DNA of 7,591 nt, taken from contig JAMNXK010000083.1 in assembly GCA_023653245.1 (NCBI GenBank), positions 1 to 7,591 on the forward strand, written 5' to 3'. The position numbers and the translations under genes were made by a program. Source of the DNA: Tagaea sp. GTDB lineage: Bacteria > Pseudomonadota > Alphaproteobacteria > CACIAM-22H2. This document shows positions 1-6,090 of the stretch, one piece after another. Under the pieces are notes generated by a model, which did not search any database, was not told where the DNA came from, and saw only the letters and a list, made by a program, of their open reading frames with translations. Within the stretch, counting starts at the first letter, position 1. Every line of letters begins with the position of its first letter.

Positions 1-46
1 CCCCAGTCCCCCAGACTGATGCGCTACCGGGCTGCGCTACGCTCCG
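1..46 (-). tRNA. tRNA-Pro (anticodon GGG), 5' part, cut by window edge
   Basis: Read on the minus strand from base 46, the sequence begins CGGAGCG (acceptor 5' strand), then TA, then a D arm with GCGC/GCGC stems around AGCCCGGTA. Next come A26 and an anticodon arm TCAGT-CTGGGGG-ACTGG whose stem pairs fully, with one T-G pair. The loop gives anticodon GGG with G at position 37, as in bacterial proline tRNAs, and the CGGAGCGTAGCGCAGCC opening is typical of bacterial tRNA-Pro. The variable loop, T arm and 3' acceptor strand lie beyond the left edge, so 46 of about 77 bases are visible. It should decode CCC and CCU. Confidence 0.93.
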
Positions 47-59
47 AACGGGTTCGCAC

Positions 60-65
60 CTTATA
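60..65 (-). promoter_or_regulatory. Possible -10 box of the tRNA-Pro gene
   Basis: On the minus strand TATAAG lies 13 bases before the mature 5' end of the tRNA, a normal place for a tRNA -10 element. It stands out as AT-rich in a GC-rich gap (47-132). No convincing -35 hexamer is present at 16-18 bases upstream, so the call is weak. The rest of the 47-132 gap holds only small GC hairpins (70-88 and 119-130) without a T run. Confidence 0.3.
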
Positions 66-132
66 GGTCGGGCCGTGGGGAGCGGCCCCGGGGCGAACGG
101 GCGCGGGACTATGCCCCAGCCGCTTTCGGCTT

Positions 133-624
133 TCAACGCTTCCCTGAGGGGCCCAAATGCAAGGTGCAGCACCCGGTTTTTCCGGGGGCCCAGGTCTCGG
201 CCGCGAATTCCACGCCGGCCACCCCGAAGCAGCCATTGTCGAACCGCCCGGCGATCCGGCACAGCGTGGCGATCTCGGCATCGGCCACCCCATCCTCGCG
301 CCACGCCTCGAGCAACGGGCAGCGCGACACCGCCACCGTCACCCGGCCCGCATCGTCTTGCGTGCGCGTATGGGGGAAGAGCGTGCCCTCCGCTGGGCTT
401 ACGGCCAGGAACGTGTCGGCCACTTGGGCGGCGGTTGGCGCGCTCAAATGCCCGAATAACGCGCGGCCGGCTTCTTCGCCGCGCTTCTCGATCGCGGCGG
501 CCAGCACCGTCTCGGCCTGCGCGCGCCCCAGCGTCGCGGTCAGCTCGTCGAGCAGGTTCTTGTAGAGCCGCGCGCGGTTCTTGAAGGCGGCATCGAGTTC
601 GCGGGTGAGCTTTTGCGGGTCCAA
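133..624 (-). CDS. L-2-amino-thiazoline-4-carboxylate hydrolase family protein
   Basis: A cytoplasmic protein of 163 residues with no signal peptide or membrane segment. The N-terminal half (about 1-60) is helical and charged. The C-terminal half carries the cysteine-rich pattern of the ATC-hydrolase family: SRCPLLEAW (Cys102), LCRIAGRFDNGC (Cys122, Asp129, Cys132) and a final GCCTLHL (Cys152, Cys153). The founding members open the thiazoline ring of ATC on the way to L-cysteine in Pseudomonas, but most family members are uncharacterised, so the substrate here is unknown. The TTG at 624 is chosen because GGAGGA lies four bases before it and the translation then starts right at the conserved region. 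A GTG at 679-681 (182 residues) and an ATG at 811-813 (226 residues) are in frame. The ATG form would overlap flgF, and both longer forms would run through the putative flgF enhancer. The gene is divergent from flgF and ends 86 bases before the tRNA gene. Family assignment is fairly sure, the start less so. Confidence 0.75.
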   Translation of the reverse strand: MDPQKLTRELDAAFKNRARLYKNLLDELTATLGRAQAETVLAAAIEKRGEEAGRALFGHLSAPTAAQVADTFLAVSPAEGTLFPHTRTQDDAGRVTVAVSRCPLLEAWREDGVADAEIATLCRIAGRFDNGCFGVAGVEFAAETWAPGKTGCCTLHLGPSGKR

Positions 625-628
625 ACGA

Positions 629-634
629 TCCTCC
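629..634 (-). promoter_or_regulatory. Shine-Dalgarno deciding the TTG start at 624
   Basis: GGAGGA on the minus strand, separated by TCGT from the TTG at 624-622. Spacing is short (4 bases; 6 if counted from GGAG). Neither the in-frame GTG at 681 nor the ATG at 813 has a comparable site, so this supports the shorter protein. Confidence 0.5.
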
Positions 635-638
635 GGCG

Positions 639-667
639 CGGCAGGAACGGCTCGGCAAGAATTGCCG
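639..667. promoter_or_regulatory. Tandem palindromic site, candidate sigma-54 activator (FlbD-type) enhancer for flgF
   Basis: Bases 653-667 read CGGCAAGAATTGCCG, a perfect 6-3-6 inverted repeat. The 14 bases directly before it (639-652, CGGCAGGAACGGCT) match its first 14 bases at 10 positions, giving two adjacent copies. The palindrome centre lies about 97 bases before the transcription start predicted from the -24/-12 promoter, where enhancers of sigma-54 promoters sit. In Caulobacter, FlbD activates flagellar sigma-54 promoters from paired sites near -100. Assigning this site to an FlbD homologue is inference, since no activator gene is in the window. Confidence 0.5.
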
Positions 668-699
668 GTGACGACGATCACATGCCCGCGCGTGCCGCG

Positions 700-712
700 C
701 AACCCCTTGATT
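700..712 (-). promoter_or_regulatory. IHF binding site, perfect consensus match
   Basis: On the minus strand the sequence is AATCAAGGGGTTG, matching every fixed position of the IHF consensus WATCAANNNNTTR. It lies between the upstream palindromes and the -24 box, about -45 to -57 from the predicted start. This is the place where IHF bends DNA to bring the activator to sigma-54 polymerase. The arrangement strengthens both neighbouring calls. Confidence 0.6.
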
Positions 713-729
713 TCGCTTCGAAGATCGCC

Positions 730-745
730 TGGCACGCGGGCTGCT
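730..745 (+). promoter_or_regulatory. Sigma-54 (-24/-12) promoter of the flgFGAH operon
   Basis: TGGCACGCGGGCTGCT matches the sigma-54 consensus TGGCACGNNNNTTGCW at all but one fixed position (C for the first T of TTGC), with exact GG-to-GC spacing. Transcription would start about 12 bases after the -12 GC, near 756, leaving a leader of about 44 bases before the flgF ATG. Sigma-54 control of middle flagellar genes is well known in Caulobacter and other bacteria. No competing sigma-70 promoter was seen in the 625-799 gap. Confidence 0.78.
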
Positions 746-799
746 ACCCAATGTCCCGAGCCCGATCGAGGGCGACCCGAACCGACGGACCCGACGACG

Positions 800-1546
800 A
801 TGGAAAACGCCACTTATCTTGCCCTGTCGAACCAGCTCGCGCTGCGCCGTCAGATGGAGACGGTGGCGAACAACATCGCCAACACCAACACGACGGGTTT
901 CCGCGCCGAACGGCTGCTCTTCGCCTCGTACCTGACGCCCAAGGCCGGCAATCCCGGCGTCGGCGGCGACGGCGCGGGCAAGGTGGCGTTCGTCGAAGGC
1001 ATCGGCACGTATCGCGATCTGCGCGCGGGCAACATGATCAAGACCGACGCGCCGCTCGACGTCGCCATCCATGGCAACGCGTATTTCGTCGTCGAGACGC
1101 CGGTCGGCAACCGCTACACGCGCGACGGCAATTTCCGCCTCGACGGCCAAGGCCGCATGGCCAACGCCGAAGGCTTCCCGCTCCTCGACCAGAACGGCCA
1201 GGCGATCCGCATTCCGGCCACCGCCCAGGTCGTCGAGATCACGCGCCAAGGCGACGTCGTCGCCGACGGTCAGCGCGTGGGCCGCATCCAGCTCGTCCAA
1301 TTCGTCGATGACCAGGCGCTGCGTCGCCTGGGCGGCGGGCTCTACGCCTCCGACGTCGATCCGGTTCCCGCCGATGCGCGCGCGGAAACCCACCAGGGCA
1401 TCCTGGAAGGCTCGAACGTCGTCTCGATCAGCGAATTGACCACCATGCTCGACATCACGCGCCGCTACGAATCGGCGCAACGCGTCATCGACAGCGAACA
1501 CGAGCGCGCGCGCAAGGCGATCGATCGCCTCGCCCGCGTCGCCTGA
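800..1546 (+). CDS. flgF: Flagellar basal-body rod protein FlgF
   Basis: A 248-residue proximal/middle rod protein of the axial family (rod, hook and hook-associated proteins), exported by the flagellar type III apparatus without a cleaved signal. The N-terminal rod motif is clear: SNQLALRRQMETVANNIANTN followed by TTGF. The centre has FVEGIGTYRDLRAGNMIKTDAPLDVAIHG-type sequence and YTRDGNFRLD, found in FlgF and FlgG. The C terminus carries LEGSNVVSISELT and the helical heptad segment RRYESAQRVI. Length is normal for FlgF. The ATG at 800 is chosen because MENATYLALS is the usual FlgF beginning; the frame is open upstream to 581 but that part is not FlgF-like. The Shine-Dalgarno is weak. It is the first gene of the operon, with flgG 25 bases downstream. 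Confidence 0.95.
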   Translation: MENATYLALSNQLALRRQMETVANNIANTNTTGFRAERLLFASYLTPKAGNPGVGGDGAGKVAFVEGIGTYRDLRAGNMIKTDAPLDVAIHGNAYFVVETPVGNRYTRDGNFRLDGQGRMANAEGFPLLDQNGQAIRIPATAQVVEITRQGDVVADGQRVGRIQLVQFVDDQALRRLGGGLYASDVDPVPADARAETHQGILEGSNVVSISELTTMLDITRRYESAQRVIDSEHERARKAIDRLARVA

Positions 1547-1571
1547 ACCGGACCAAGAAGGAGAACTCGCC

Positions 1572-2357
1572 ATGCGCTCGCTCAACACCGCCGCCACCGG
1601 CATGCTGGCCCAGCAGTTGAACGTCGAGGTCATCTCGAACAACATCGCCAACCTCAACACGACCGGCTTCAAGCGCCAGCGCGCCGAATTCCAGGACCTG
1701 CTCTATCAGGGCCAGCGCCGCGCGGGCACGGCCGCGTCCGACACCGGCGGCACGGTGCCGGCGGGCATCCAGATCGGCCTGGGCGTGAAGCCCACCGCCG
1801 TCTACCGCATCCACGAGCAAGGCTCGCTGCTCAAGACCGACAACCCGCTCGACCTCGCCATCCAAGGCAAGGGCTTCTTCCAGGTGACGCTGCCCAGCGG
1901 CGAAACCGCCTATACCCGCGCGGGCTCGCTGCAGCTCAACAACCAGGGCACGGTGGTCACCGCCGACGGCTTCCCGGTGCTCGGGCCCGGCAACATTCCG
2001 ACCAACGCGATCGAAGTGTCGATCAACCAGTCGGGCCAGGTCTTCGTGCGCGTGCCCGGGCAGACCGCGCTGCAGCAGGTCGGACAGTTCACCATGGCGA
2101 CGTTCGTCAACGAAGCGGGCCTGCAGCCGATCGGCAACACCTCGTTCCTGCCGACCGAAGCGTCGGGCCAGGCGACGACGGGGACGGCCGGCACGGCGGG
2201 CGTGGGCACGCTGCAGCAGGGCTTCGTCGAAGCCTCGAACGTGAACTCGGTCAACGAGATCACCACGCTGATCACCGCCCAGCGCGCCTACGAGATGAAC
2301 TCGAAGGTCATCCAAGCCTCCGACCAGATGCTGAACGTCGTCAATCAGATGCGCTGA
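1572..2357 (+). CDS. flgG: Flagellar basal-body distal rod protein FlgG
   Basis: A 261-residue distal rod protein, the standard length for FlgG. It begins MRSLNTAATGMLAQQLNVEV, then SNNIANLNTTGFKRQRAEFQDLLYQ, the strongly conserved N-terminal FlgG signature. A GIQIGLGVKP segment and LLKTDNPLDLAIQGKGFFQV follow, and the C terminus carries GFVEASNVNSVNEIT and ITAQRAYEMNSKVIQASDQML. FlgG forms the part of the rod that passes through the P and L rings, so its neighbours flgA and flgH serve the same assembly stage. AAGGAG at 1558-1563 lies eight bases before the ATG. It is a paralogue of flgF and shares the same end motifs. Nothing is truncated. Confidence 0.98.
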   Translation: MRSLNTAATGMLAQQLNVEVISNNIANLNTTGFKRQRAEFQDLLYQGQRRAGTAASDTGGTVPAGIQIGLGVKPTAVYRIHEQGSLLKTDNPLDLAIQGKGFFQVTLPSGETAYTRAGSLQLNNQGTVVTADGFPVLGPGNIPTNAIEVSINQSGQVFVRVPGQTALQQVGQFTMATFVNEAGLQPIGNTSFLPTEASGQATTGTAGTAGVGTLQQGFVEASNVNSVNEITTLITAQRAYEMNSKVIQASDQMLNVVNQMR

Positions 2358-2382
2358 GCCGAAACCCGGCCGGAGAACGACC

Positions 2383-3336
2383 ATGAAAAGCTTCGTCTGC
2401 TTCCTCGCCTTCCTCGCCGCCGCGGTCGTCGCCGCGGCCGCGCCGGCACCCGCCCAATCGCTGCGCACCGAGCTCGTGGCGATCGAAGGCGAATTCGTGC
2501 GCCTGTCCGATCTGTTCGACGGCGTGTCGAACGACCGGGCGGTCTTGCGCGCGCCGGCTCCCGGCCGGCGCGTGTCGGTGGAAGTGACGCAGCTGATCGA
2601 CATCGCGCGCGCCAACAATCTGATGTGGCGCCCGCAAACGCGCTTCGACCGCGTGCTGATCGAGCGCGCCGGCCGCACGCTCGACCAGAACGACATCCTG
2701 CCGCCCTTGCGCCGGGCGCTCGCTCTCGAAGGCGTGCGCGCCACCGACGAGATCGATCTGGGCAGCCGCACGGTGAGCATCTCCCTGCCGCTCGACGCGC
2801 CCACCGACATCGAGATCCGCGCCGTCAGCGTCGACCGCGCCCAAGGCCGTTTCACCGCCACCGTCGTCGCCGGCGGCGCGCATCAAGGCGCCCAGCGCCT
2901 GACGCTGCACGGCCGCGTTTTCGCCACCGCCCGCCTGCCCGTGCTCCGCCGCTCGGTCAACGCCGGCGAGATCGTGCGCGCCAACGATGTCGAATTCGCC
3001 CAAGTCCGCGAGGACGCCGGTCGCCGCGACGCGATCTCCGATCCCCAGCGCCTGATCGGCCAGACCGCCCGCGTGCGCTTGCGCGAACGCGAGCCGGTGC
3101 GCGAGAGCGACGTGCGCGCGCCCACGCTGGTCACCCGCGGCTCGGGCGTCACCATCGTGCTCCAGACTGGAAACCTTCAGCTCAGCGCGCAAGGCCGCGC
3201 CACCGAAGACGGCGCGCGCGGCGACACGATCCGCGTGGTGAACCTCCAGTCCAACCGCACGATCGAAGCGGTGGTCGTGGGCACCGACACCGTCGCCGTC
3301 CAGCTCGCCCGCCCCCTCGCCGCCCTCCGGCAATAA
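2383..3336 (+). CDS. flgA: Flagellar P-ring assembly chaperone FlgA
   Basis: A 317-residue periplasmic chaperone that helps FlgI assemble into the P ring. Residues 1-24 form a Sec signal peptide (MKSFVCF, then an Ala/Val-rich core, ending APA before QS). Residues about 30-180 are the variable N-terminal region. An SAF-type domain spans about 184-246 (RLPVLRRSVNAGEIVRANDV, then IGQTARVRLREREPV), and the C-terminal beta domain runs about 250-310 (GSGVTIVLQTGNLQLSAQG, then DTIRVVNLQSNRTIEAVV), the typical FlgA ending. The length fits the longer alphaproteobacterial form. GGAG at 2372-2375 lies seven bases before the ATG, and the gap from flgG is 25 bases. flgI itself is not in the window. Confidence 0.93.
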   Translation: MKSFVCFLAFLAAAVVAAAAPAPAQSLRTELVAIEGEFVRLSDLFDGVSNDRAVLRAPAPGRRVSVEVTQLIDIARANNLMWRPQTRFDRVLIERAGRTLDQNDILPPLRRALALEGVRATDEIDLGSRTVSISLPLDAPTDIEIRAVSVDRAQGRFTATVVAGGAHQGAQRLTLHGRVFATARLPVLRRSVNAGEIVRANDVEFAQVREDAGRRDAISDPQRLIGQTARVRLREREPVRESDVRAPTLVTRGSGVTIVLQTGNLQLSAQGRATEDGARGDTIRVVNLQSNRTIEAVVVGTDTVAVQLARPLAALRQ

Positions 3337-3371
3337 ACGCCGCCAACGAAACGTTCTCACGGAGACCGACC

Positions 3372-4163
3372 ATGAACCGCACCCTTCGCATCGCGCTCGT
3401 CACCGCCTCGGCGATTTCCCTCGCCGCTTGCGGGAACACCTTCACCCGCCTTTCGGAAATGGGCCGCGAGCCCGGCCTCTCGCCGATCGCCAATCCGCAA
3501 GACGCCCAGCCCAAGATCACCATGCCGATGCCGCGCCCCGAGCCCGACCGCGCCGGCGCTTCGCTCTGGCGCACCGGCGCGCGCGCGTTCTTCAAGGATC
3601 AGCGCGCCAACCAGATCGGCGACGTGGTCACGGTCGTGATCAGCGTGTCGGACAACGCCAGCCTGTCGAACTCCTCGACGCGCGGCCGCACCTCCAACGA
3701 CGGGGCGAATATCCGCGGCCTGTTCGGCTACGATCCGGCGGCGCTCATCGCGCGCCTGCCCGGCCAGCAGCCCGGTCTCAACAACGGCATCGGCACGCCG
3801 GGCCAGCAAGGCTCGGCGGGCACCGGCAACCTGCTGGGTGCGGACAGCACCACGAACTCGACCGGCACGGGCTCGATCTCGCGCAACGAGACCGTGTCGA
3901 TGCGGGTCGCCGCGGTGGTCACGCAAGTCCTGCCCAACGGCAATCTGGTGCTCTACGGAACCCAGGAAGTGCGCGTGAACTACGAAGCGCGCATCCTGCA
4001 GGTCACCGGCGTGGCGCGGCCCTCGGACATTCTGTCCGACAACACGATCCGCCACGATCGCCTGGCCGAAGCGCGAGTCGCCTACGGCGGTCGCGGCACG
4101 CTCAGCGATCTGCAGCAACCGCGCTGGGGCTTCCAAGTCATCGACATCATCTCGCCCTTCTAA
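3372..4163 (+). CDS. flgH: Flagellar L-ring lipoprotein FlgH
   Basis: A 263-residue outer-membrane lipoprotein that forms the L ring, the bushing for the rod. The N terminus is a lipoprotein signal (MNRTLRIALV, then a hydrophobic stretch) ending in the lipobox LAAC with Cys20 followed by Gly. Mature features of FlgH are present: SLWRTGARAFFKDQRANQIGDVVTVVI (about 64-90), a low-complexity Gly/Ser/Gln/Thr-rich middle (about 125-170), then NETVSMRVAAVVTQVLPNGNLVLYG and EVRVNYE (to about 206), and a C-terminal GVARPSDILSDNTI plus GFQVIDIISPF. GGAG at 3361-3364 lies seven bases before the ATG. The frame is open far upstream through flgA, but only this ATG gives a lipoprotein signal. It is last in the operon and followed by a terminator. 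Confidence 0.97.
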   Translation: MNRTLRIALVTASAISLAACGNTFTRLSEMGREPGLSPIANPQDAQPKITMPMPRPEPDRAGASLWRTGARAFFKDQRANQIGDVVTVVISVSDNASLSNSSTRGRTSNDGANIRGLFGYDPAALIARLPGQQPGLNNGIGTPGQQGSAGTGNLLGADSTTNSTGTGSISRNETVSMRVAAVVTQVLPNGNLVLYGTQEVRVNYEARILQVTGVARPSDILSDNTIRHDRLAEARVAYGGRGTLSDLQQPRWGFQVIDIISPF

Positions 4164-4185
4164 GCGCCGCAAATACAACCTTCCG

Positions 4186-4208
4186 GACCCCGCCCTTTGG
4201 GCGGGGTC
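4186..4208 (+). terminator. Hairpin terminator of the flgFGAH operon
   Basis: A perfect 10-base-pair stem, GACCCCGCCC paired with GGGCGGGGTC around a TTT loop, starts 22 bases after the flgH stop. The downstream tract (TTGGCGTTT) is only moderately T-rich, so termination may be partial. Its stem differs from the three CCGGACG-type terminators further right. Confidence 0.75.
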
Positions 4209-4251
4209 TTGGCGTTTCGGGTCAAGCGGTTAGGGATCTTTCAGGATAAGA

Positions 4252-4266
4252 CAGTCTAATTTTAGG
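4252..4266. promoter_or_regulatory. AT-rich palindromic site, candidate Lrp-type operator
   Basis: An AT-rich stretch in an otherwise GC-rich region contains CTAATTTTAG (4256-4265), a 4-2-4 inverted repeat, flanked by GTC and GAC halves that also nearly pair. It shows a loose match to the degenerate 15-base Lrp consensus of Escherichia coli. It lies about 70 bases before the regulator's start codon, a plausible place for autoregulation. This is weak, sequence-only evidence. Confidence 0.25.
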
Positions 4267-4298
4267 ACAAATTGCGGCGATTAACCCAAAGAAATCCT

Positions 4299-4327
4299 TT
4301 GACATTTGCAAAATGCGAAGCGAAATT
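4299..4327 (+). promoter_or_regulatory. Candidate sigma-70 promoter of the Lrp-family gene
   Basis: A perfect -35 hexamer TTGACA (4299-4304) is followed after 17 bases by GAAATT (4322-4327), a poor -10 with three of six matches. It overlaps the near-palindrome GCGAAATTCGC (4320-4330), a possible operator. Transcription from here would start at about 4334-4335, on or beside the ATG, so the message would have almost no leader. No good Shine-Dalgarno precedes that ATG, which agrees. Confidence 0.4.
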
Positions 4328-4334
4328 CGCGGGC

Positions 4335-4808
4335 ATGGACAGGATCGATCATACCCTCCTCGAAGCCCTTCAGGCCGACGCCCGGGCTTCCCTCGCCGAA
4401 CTCGGAAAAATCATCGGATTGTCTATCTCCGCGACGAACGAGCGGGTCAAAAAGCTCGTCGCGGGGGGCGCCATCCGAGGCTGGTCGGTGCGCTTGGACG
4501 CGCGCAAGCTCGGCTATCCGGTTCTCGCCTTCGTCAACGTCCTGATCGACCGGCCGGAGAACGAGGCCGGCTTCCTGGACGCCATCGGCCGCATCGACGA
4601 GGTGCAGGAATGCCACCACGTCACCGGCGAATGGAACTACATGCTCAAGCTGCGCGCGCGCGATCCGGAGGATCTGGAAACGCTGATCGCCCAGCGCATC
4701 AAATCGATCCGCGGCGTGATGCGCTCTTACGCGATGATCGCGCTCTCCACCGCCAAGGACCGCGAATACATCCCCTGCTCGCGCCCGGCCGCCGCCGCCG
4801 CCGAATAG
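4335..4808 (+). CDS. Lrp/AsnC family transcriptional regulator
   Basis: A 157-residue DNA-binding regulator of the leucine-responsive/asparagine family, which usually senses amino acids or related small molecules and forms dimers to octamers. Residues 1-45 hold the winged-helix part: MDRIDHTLLEALQADARASL, then the HTH about 19-40 (AELGKIIGLSISATNERVKKL). A short linker leads to the ligand-binding RAM domain, about 62-138 (VLAFVNVLID, CHHVTGEWNYMLKLRARD, then a GVMRSYAMIALS strand). A short Ala-rich tail follows KDREYIP. The ATG at 4335 is chosen because DRID-x-x-LL is the normal family start; a TTG 63 bases upstream is in frame but adds non-family sequence and would overlap the -35 box. It lies 171 bases after flgH and upstream of the two hydrolase genes on the same strand, but a strong terminator separates it from them. 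Regulation of these hydrolases is possible by position only. Confidence 0.92.
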   Translation: MDRIDHTLLEALQADARASLAELGKIIGLSISATNERVKKLVAGGAIRGWSVRLDARKLGYPVLAFVNVLIDRPENEAGFLDAIGRIDEVQECHHVTGEWNYMLKLRARDPEDLETLIAQRIKSIRGVMRSYAMIALSTAKDREYIPCSRPAAAAAE

Positions 4809-4834
4809 CGCCCGCCGCCTTTTCCGCCGATCGA

Positions 4835-4864
4835 AAAGCCCGGACGCCACCGTCCGGGCTTTTT
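4835..4864. terminator. Intrinsic terminator after the Lrp-family gene
   Basis: AAAGCCCGGACG and CGTCCGGGCTTT pair around a CCAC loop, followed by more T (4860-4864). It starts 26 bases after the stop codon. A and T tracts on both sides make it potentially bidirectional. The stem core is nearly the same as in the terminators at 6039 and 7247. Confidence 0.9.
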
Positions 4865-4891
4865 CGCGTCGCCTCGCCGGAGTTCTATTCT

Positions 4892-4920
4892 TTTACGGGA
4901 ACTGTAATTATACCTCGCAT
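4892..4920 (+). promoter_or_regulatory. Probable promoter region of the first hydrolase gene
   Basis: This short AT-rich island lies between the terminator and the leader hairpin. By alignment with the second copy, TTTACG (4892-4897) would be the -35 box, but the matching -10 position (4915-4920, TCGCAT) is poor. The stretch TGTAATTATAC (4903-4913) is an alternative -10 region. The exact promoter cannot be fixed from sequence. Confidence 0.3.
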
Positions 4921-4951
4921 TCGTAACAATCGGACGCCATAGTCGTGCGCC

Positions 4952-4969
4952 GCCGGGCATCGACCCGGC
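4952..4969 (+). promoter_or_regulatory. Conserved 5' leader hairpin, first copy
   Basis: GCCGGGCATCGACCCGGC forms a six-pair GC stem around the loop CATCGA and ends 22 bases before the ATG. The Shine-Dalgarno AGGAGAGG (4976-4983) lies between hairpin and start. The same 18 bases, loop included, recur at the same distance before the second paralogue. It may stabilise the message or be bound by a regulator; which one is unknown. Confidence 0.5.
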
Positions 4970-4991
4970 ATTCACAGGAGAGGCGCAGCCC

Positions 4992-6032
4992 ATGTGCACC
5001 GATTTTCTACTCGTGACGAAAGACGGAAGCTTCGTGAACGGCCGCAGCATGGAGTTCGGGCTGGATTTGCGAACGCAGATCTATATTCGCGGCCAAGGGA
5101 TCGGGTTCGAGCTGGCCGGAGTCGAAGCAAGCGAGACGATGCCGGCGACGCCGAAATACAGCTATGTCGGCATGTCGAGCTTCGGCTTGCCGTTCGTCAC
5201 CGACGGCATCAACGTCAAGGGCCTGTCGGCCGGCGCGTTGTGGCTGCCCGGCTCGCGCTACCAGGCGCGCGGCACGGCGCCGGGCACGCAGAACGTGCTG
5301 ATGGCGTTTTTCGTCGATTGGCTGCTGGGCCACTGCGCCACCGTCGCCGACATCAAAGCCGCGTTCGCCGACGATTCCGTGCGCGTCATCGGCGATACGT
5401 TCGTCGCCAAATTCGGGCCGCTGCATTTCACCGTGCACGACGCGACGGGGGCCAGCCTGGTGATCGAATTCGTCGAAGGCCAAGCGAAGCTCTACGACAA
5501 CCAAGTGCGCGTGCTGACCAACCTGCCGGTCTATCCTTGGCAGATCGCCAATCTCGGGCTCTACGCGCATCTCACGCCCTGGGATCCGGACAGCGTCACC
5601 TTGGGCGGCTTGACGCTCGCACCGCCGGGCTCGGCGTCGGGCAATCCCGGCATTCCGGGCCATGGTGCGGGCCTCGCCGGCATCCCCGGCAACTACCAGC
5701 CCGCGTCGCGCTTCGTGCGCACGGCCTATATGAAGGAATTCGCCCTGCCGGCCGCCACCGCCGACGAGGCGGTCGACCAGGCGTTCCATCTGCTCAACGG
5801 TGTGGACATCGTCAAGGGCGCCGCCCGCGCCAAGACGAAATCCGGCGGCACCGAGTACGACATGACGCAATGGGTCGTGGTCAAGGACCTGACGAATCTT
5901 CGGCTGTTCGTGCGCATGTATGGCAGCCCGATGGTCTACAGCGTCGATCTGCGCAAGATCGACTTCCCGGCGACGAAGGCCCGCCAAGTGCCGATCCCCA
6001 GCGGCCAGCTTGCGATTCCGATCGAGGTGTAG
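4992..6032 (+). CDS. Choloylglycine hydrolase / penicillin V acylase family amidase, copy 1
   Basis: A 346-residue Ntn-hydrolase of the linear-amide C-N hydrolase family. It begins MCTDFLL: removal of Met1 would expose Cys2, the N-terminal nucleophile of bile-salt hydrolases and penicillin V acylases. Other active-site equivalents visible are Arg18 (NGRSMEF), Asn177 (VLTNLP) and Arg240 (ASRFVRTAY). GLSAGALWLPG (78-88) and the Gly/Pro-rich segment at about 212-234 sit where substrate and assembly loops occur in the family. The residue usually Asp after RxM is Glu21. There is no signal peptide, so the enzyme should be cytoplasmic, unlike characterised periplasmic Gram-negative acylases. Possible substrates include bile salts, acyl-homoserine lactones, penicillin V or other N-acyl amides; sequence does not decide. 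It has its own leader and terminator, and 158 bases separate it from copy 2. Confidence 0.9.
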   Translation: MCTDFLLVTKDGSFVNGRSMEFGLDLRTQIYIRGQGIGFELAGVEASETMPATPKYSYVGMSSFGLPFVTDGINVKGLSAGALWLPGSRYQARGTAPGTQNVLMAFFVDWLLGHCATVADIKAAFADDSVRVIGDTFVAKFGPLHFTVHDATGASLVIEFVEGQAKLYDNQVRVLTNLPVYPWQIANLGLYAHLTPWDPDSVTLGGLTLAPPGSASGNPGIPGHGAGLAGIPGNYQPASRFVRTAYMKEFALPAATADEAVDQAFHLLNGVDIVKGAARAKTKSGGTEYDMTQWVVVKDLTNLRLFVRMYGSPMVYSVDLRKIDFPATKARQVPIPSGQLAIPIEV

Positions 6033-6038
6033 AAATCG

Positions 6039-6069
6039 AAAGACCCGGACGGCGACGTCCGGGTCTTTT
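6039..6069. terminator. Intrinsic terminator after hydrolase copy 1
   Basis: AAAGACCCGGACG pairs with CGTCCGGGTCTTT around a GCGA tetraloop, with a T run to 6069. It begins seven bases after the stop codon. It separates the two hydrolase genes, so copy 2 should depend mainly on its own promoter. Confidence 0.9.
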
Positions 6070-6090
6070 CGTCCGGCCGCGAGTTCGTTT

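Noticed and set aside
70..88. GC hairpin GGGCCG / CGGCCC between the ATC-hydrolase gene and the tRNA
   Set aside because: No T run follows on either strand, so it is not supported as a terminator. GC-rich DNA gives such stems by chance.
212..234. Naming the tandem enzymes bile-salt hydrolase (bsh) or penicillin acylase (pva); the positions given are residues of the proteins at 4992 and 6191
   Set aside because: Family membership is clear, but substrate residues do not match one characterised group closely enough, and the Glu21 change and cytoplasmic location argue against simple transfer of a name.
581..799. N-terminal extension of flgF
   Set aside because: It would run through the sigma-54 promoter, and its translation does not resemble rod proteins. 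The FlgF-like start is at 800.
1485..2861. Long open reading frame on the minus strand across flgG and flgA (also 2341-3360, 3357-4178, 5007-6095, 6266-7078)
   Set aside because: These are antisense to clear, conserved genes. Their translations are Arg/Ala/Asp/Gly-rich low-information sequence typical of GC-rich shadow frames, with no recognisable domain.
2625..3371. Upstream in-frame extension of flgH through flgA
   Set aside because: The added sequence is Arg/Pro-rich shadow of flgA. The ATG at 3372 has a good ribosome site and begins a proper lipoprotein signal.
4272..4334. Longer Lrp-family protein from the TTG at 4272
   Set aside because: The extra 21 residues are not family-like, no ribosome site precedes the TTG, and it would include the TTGACA promoter hexamer.
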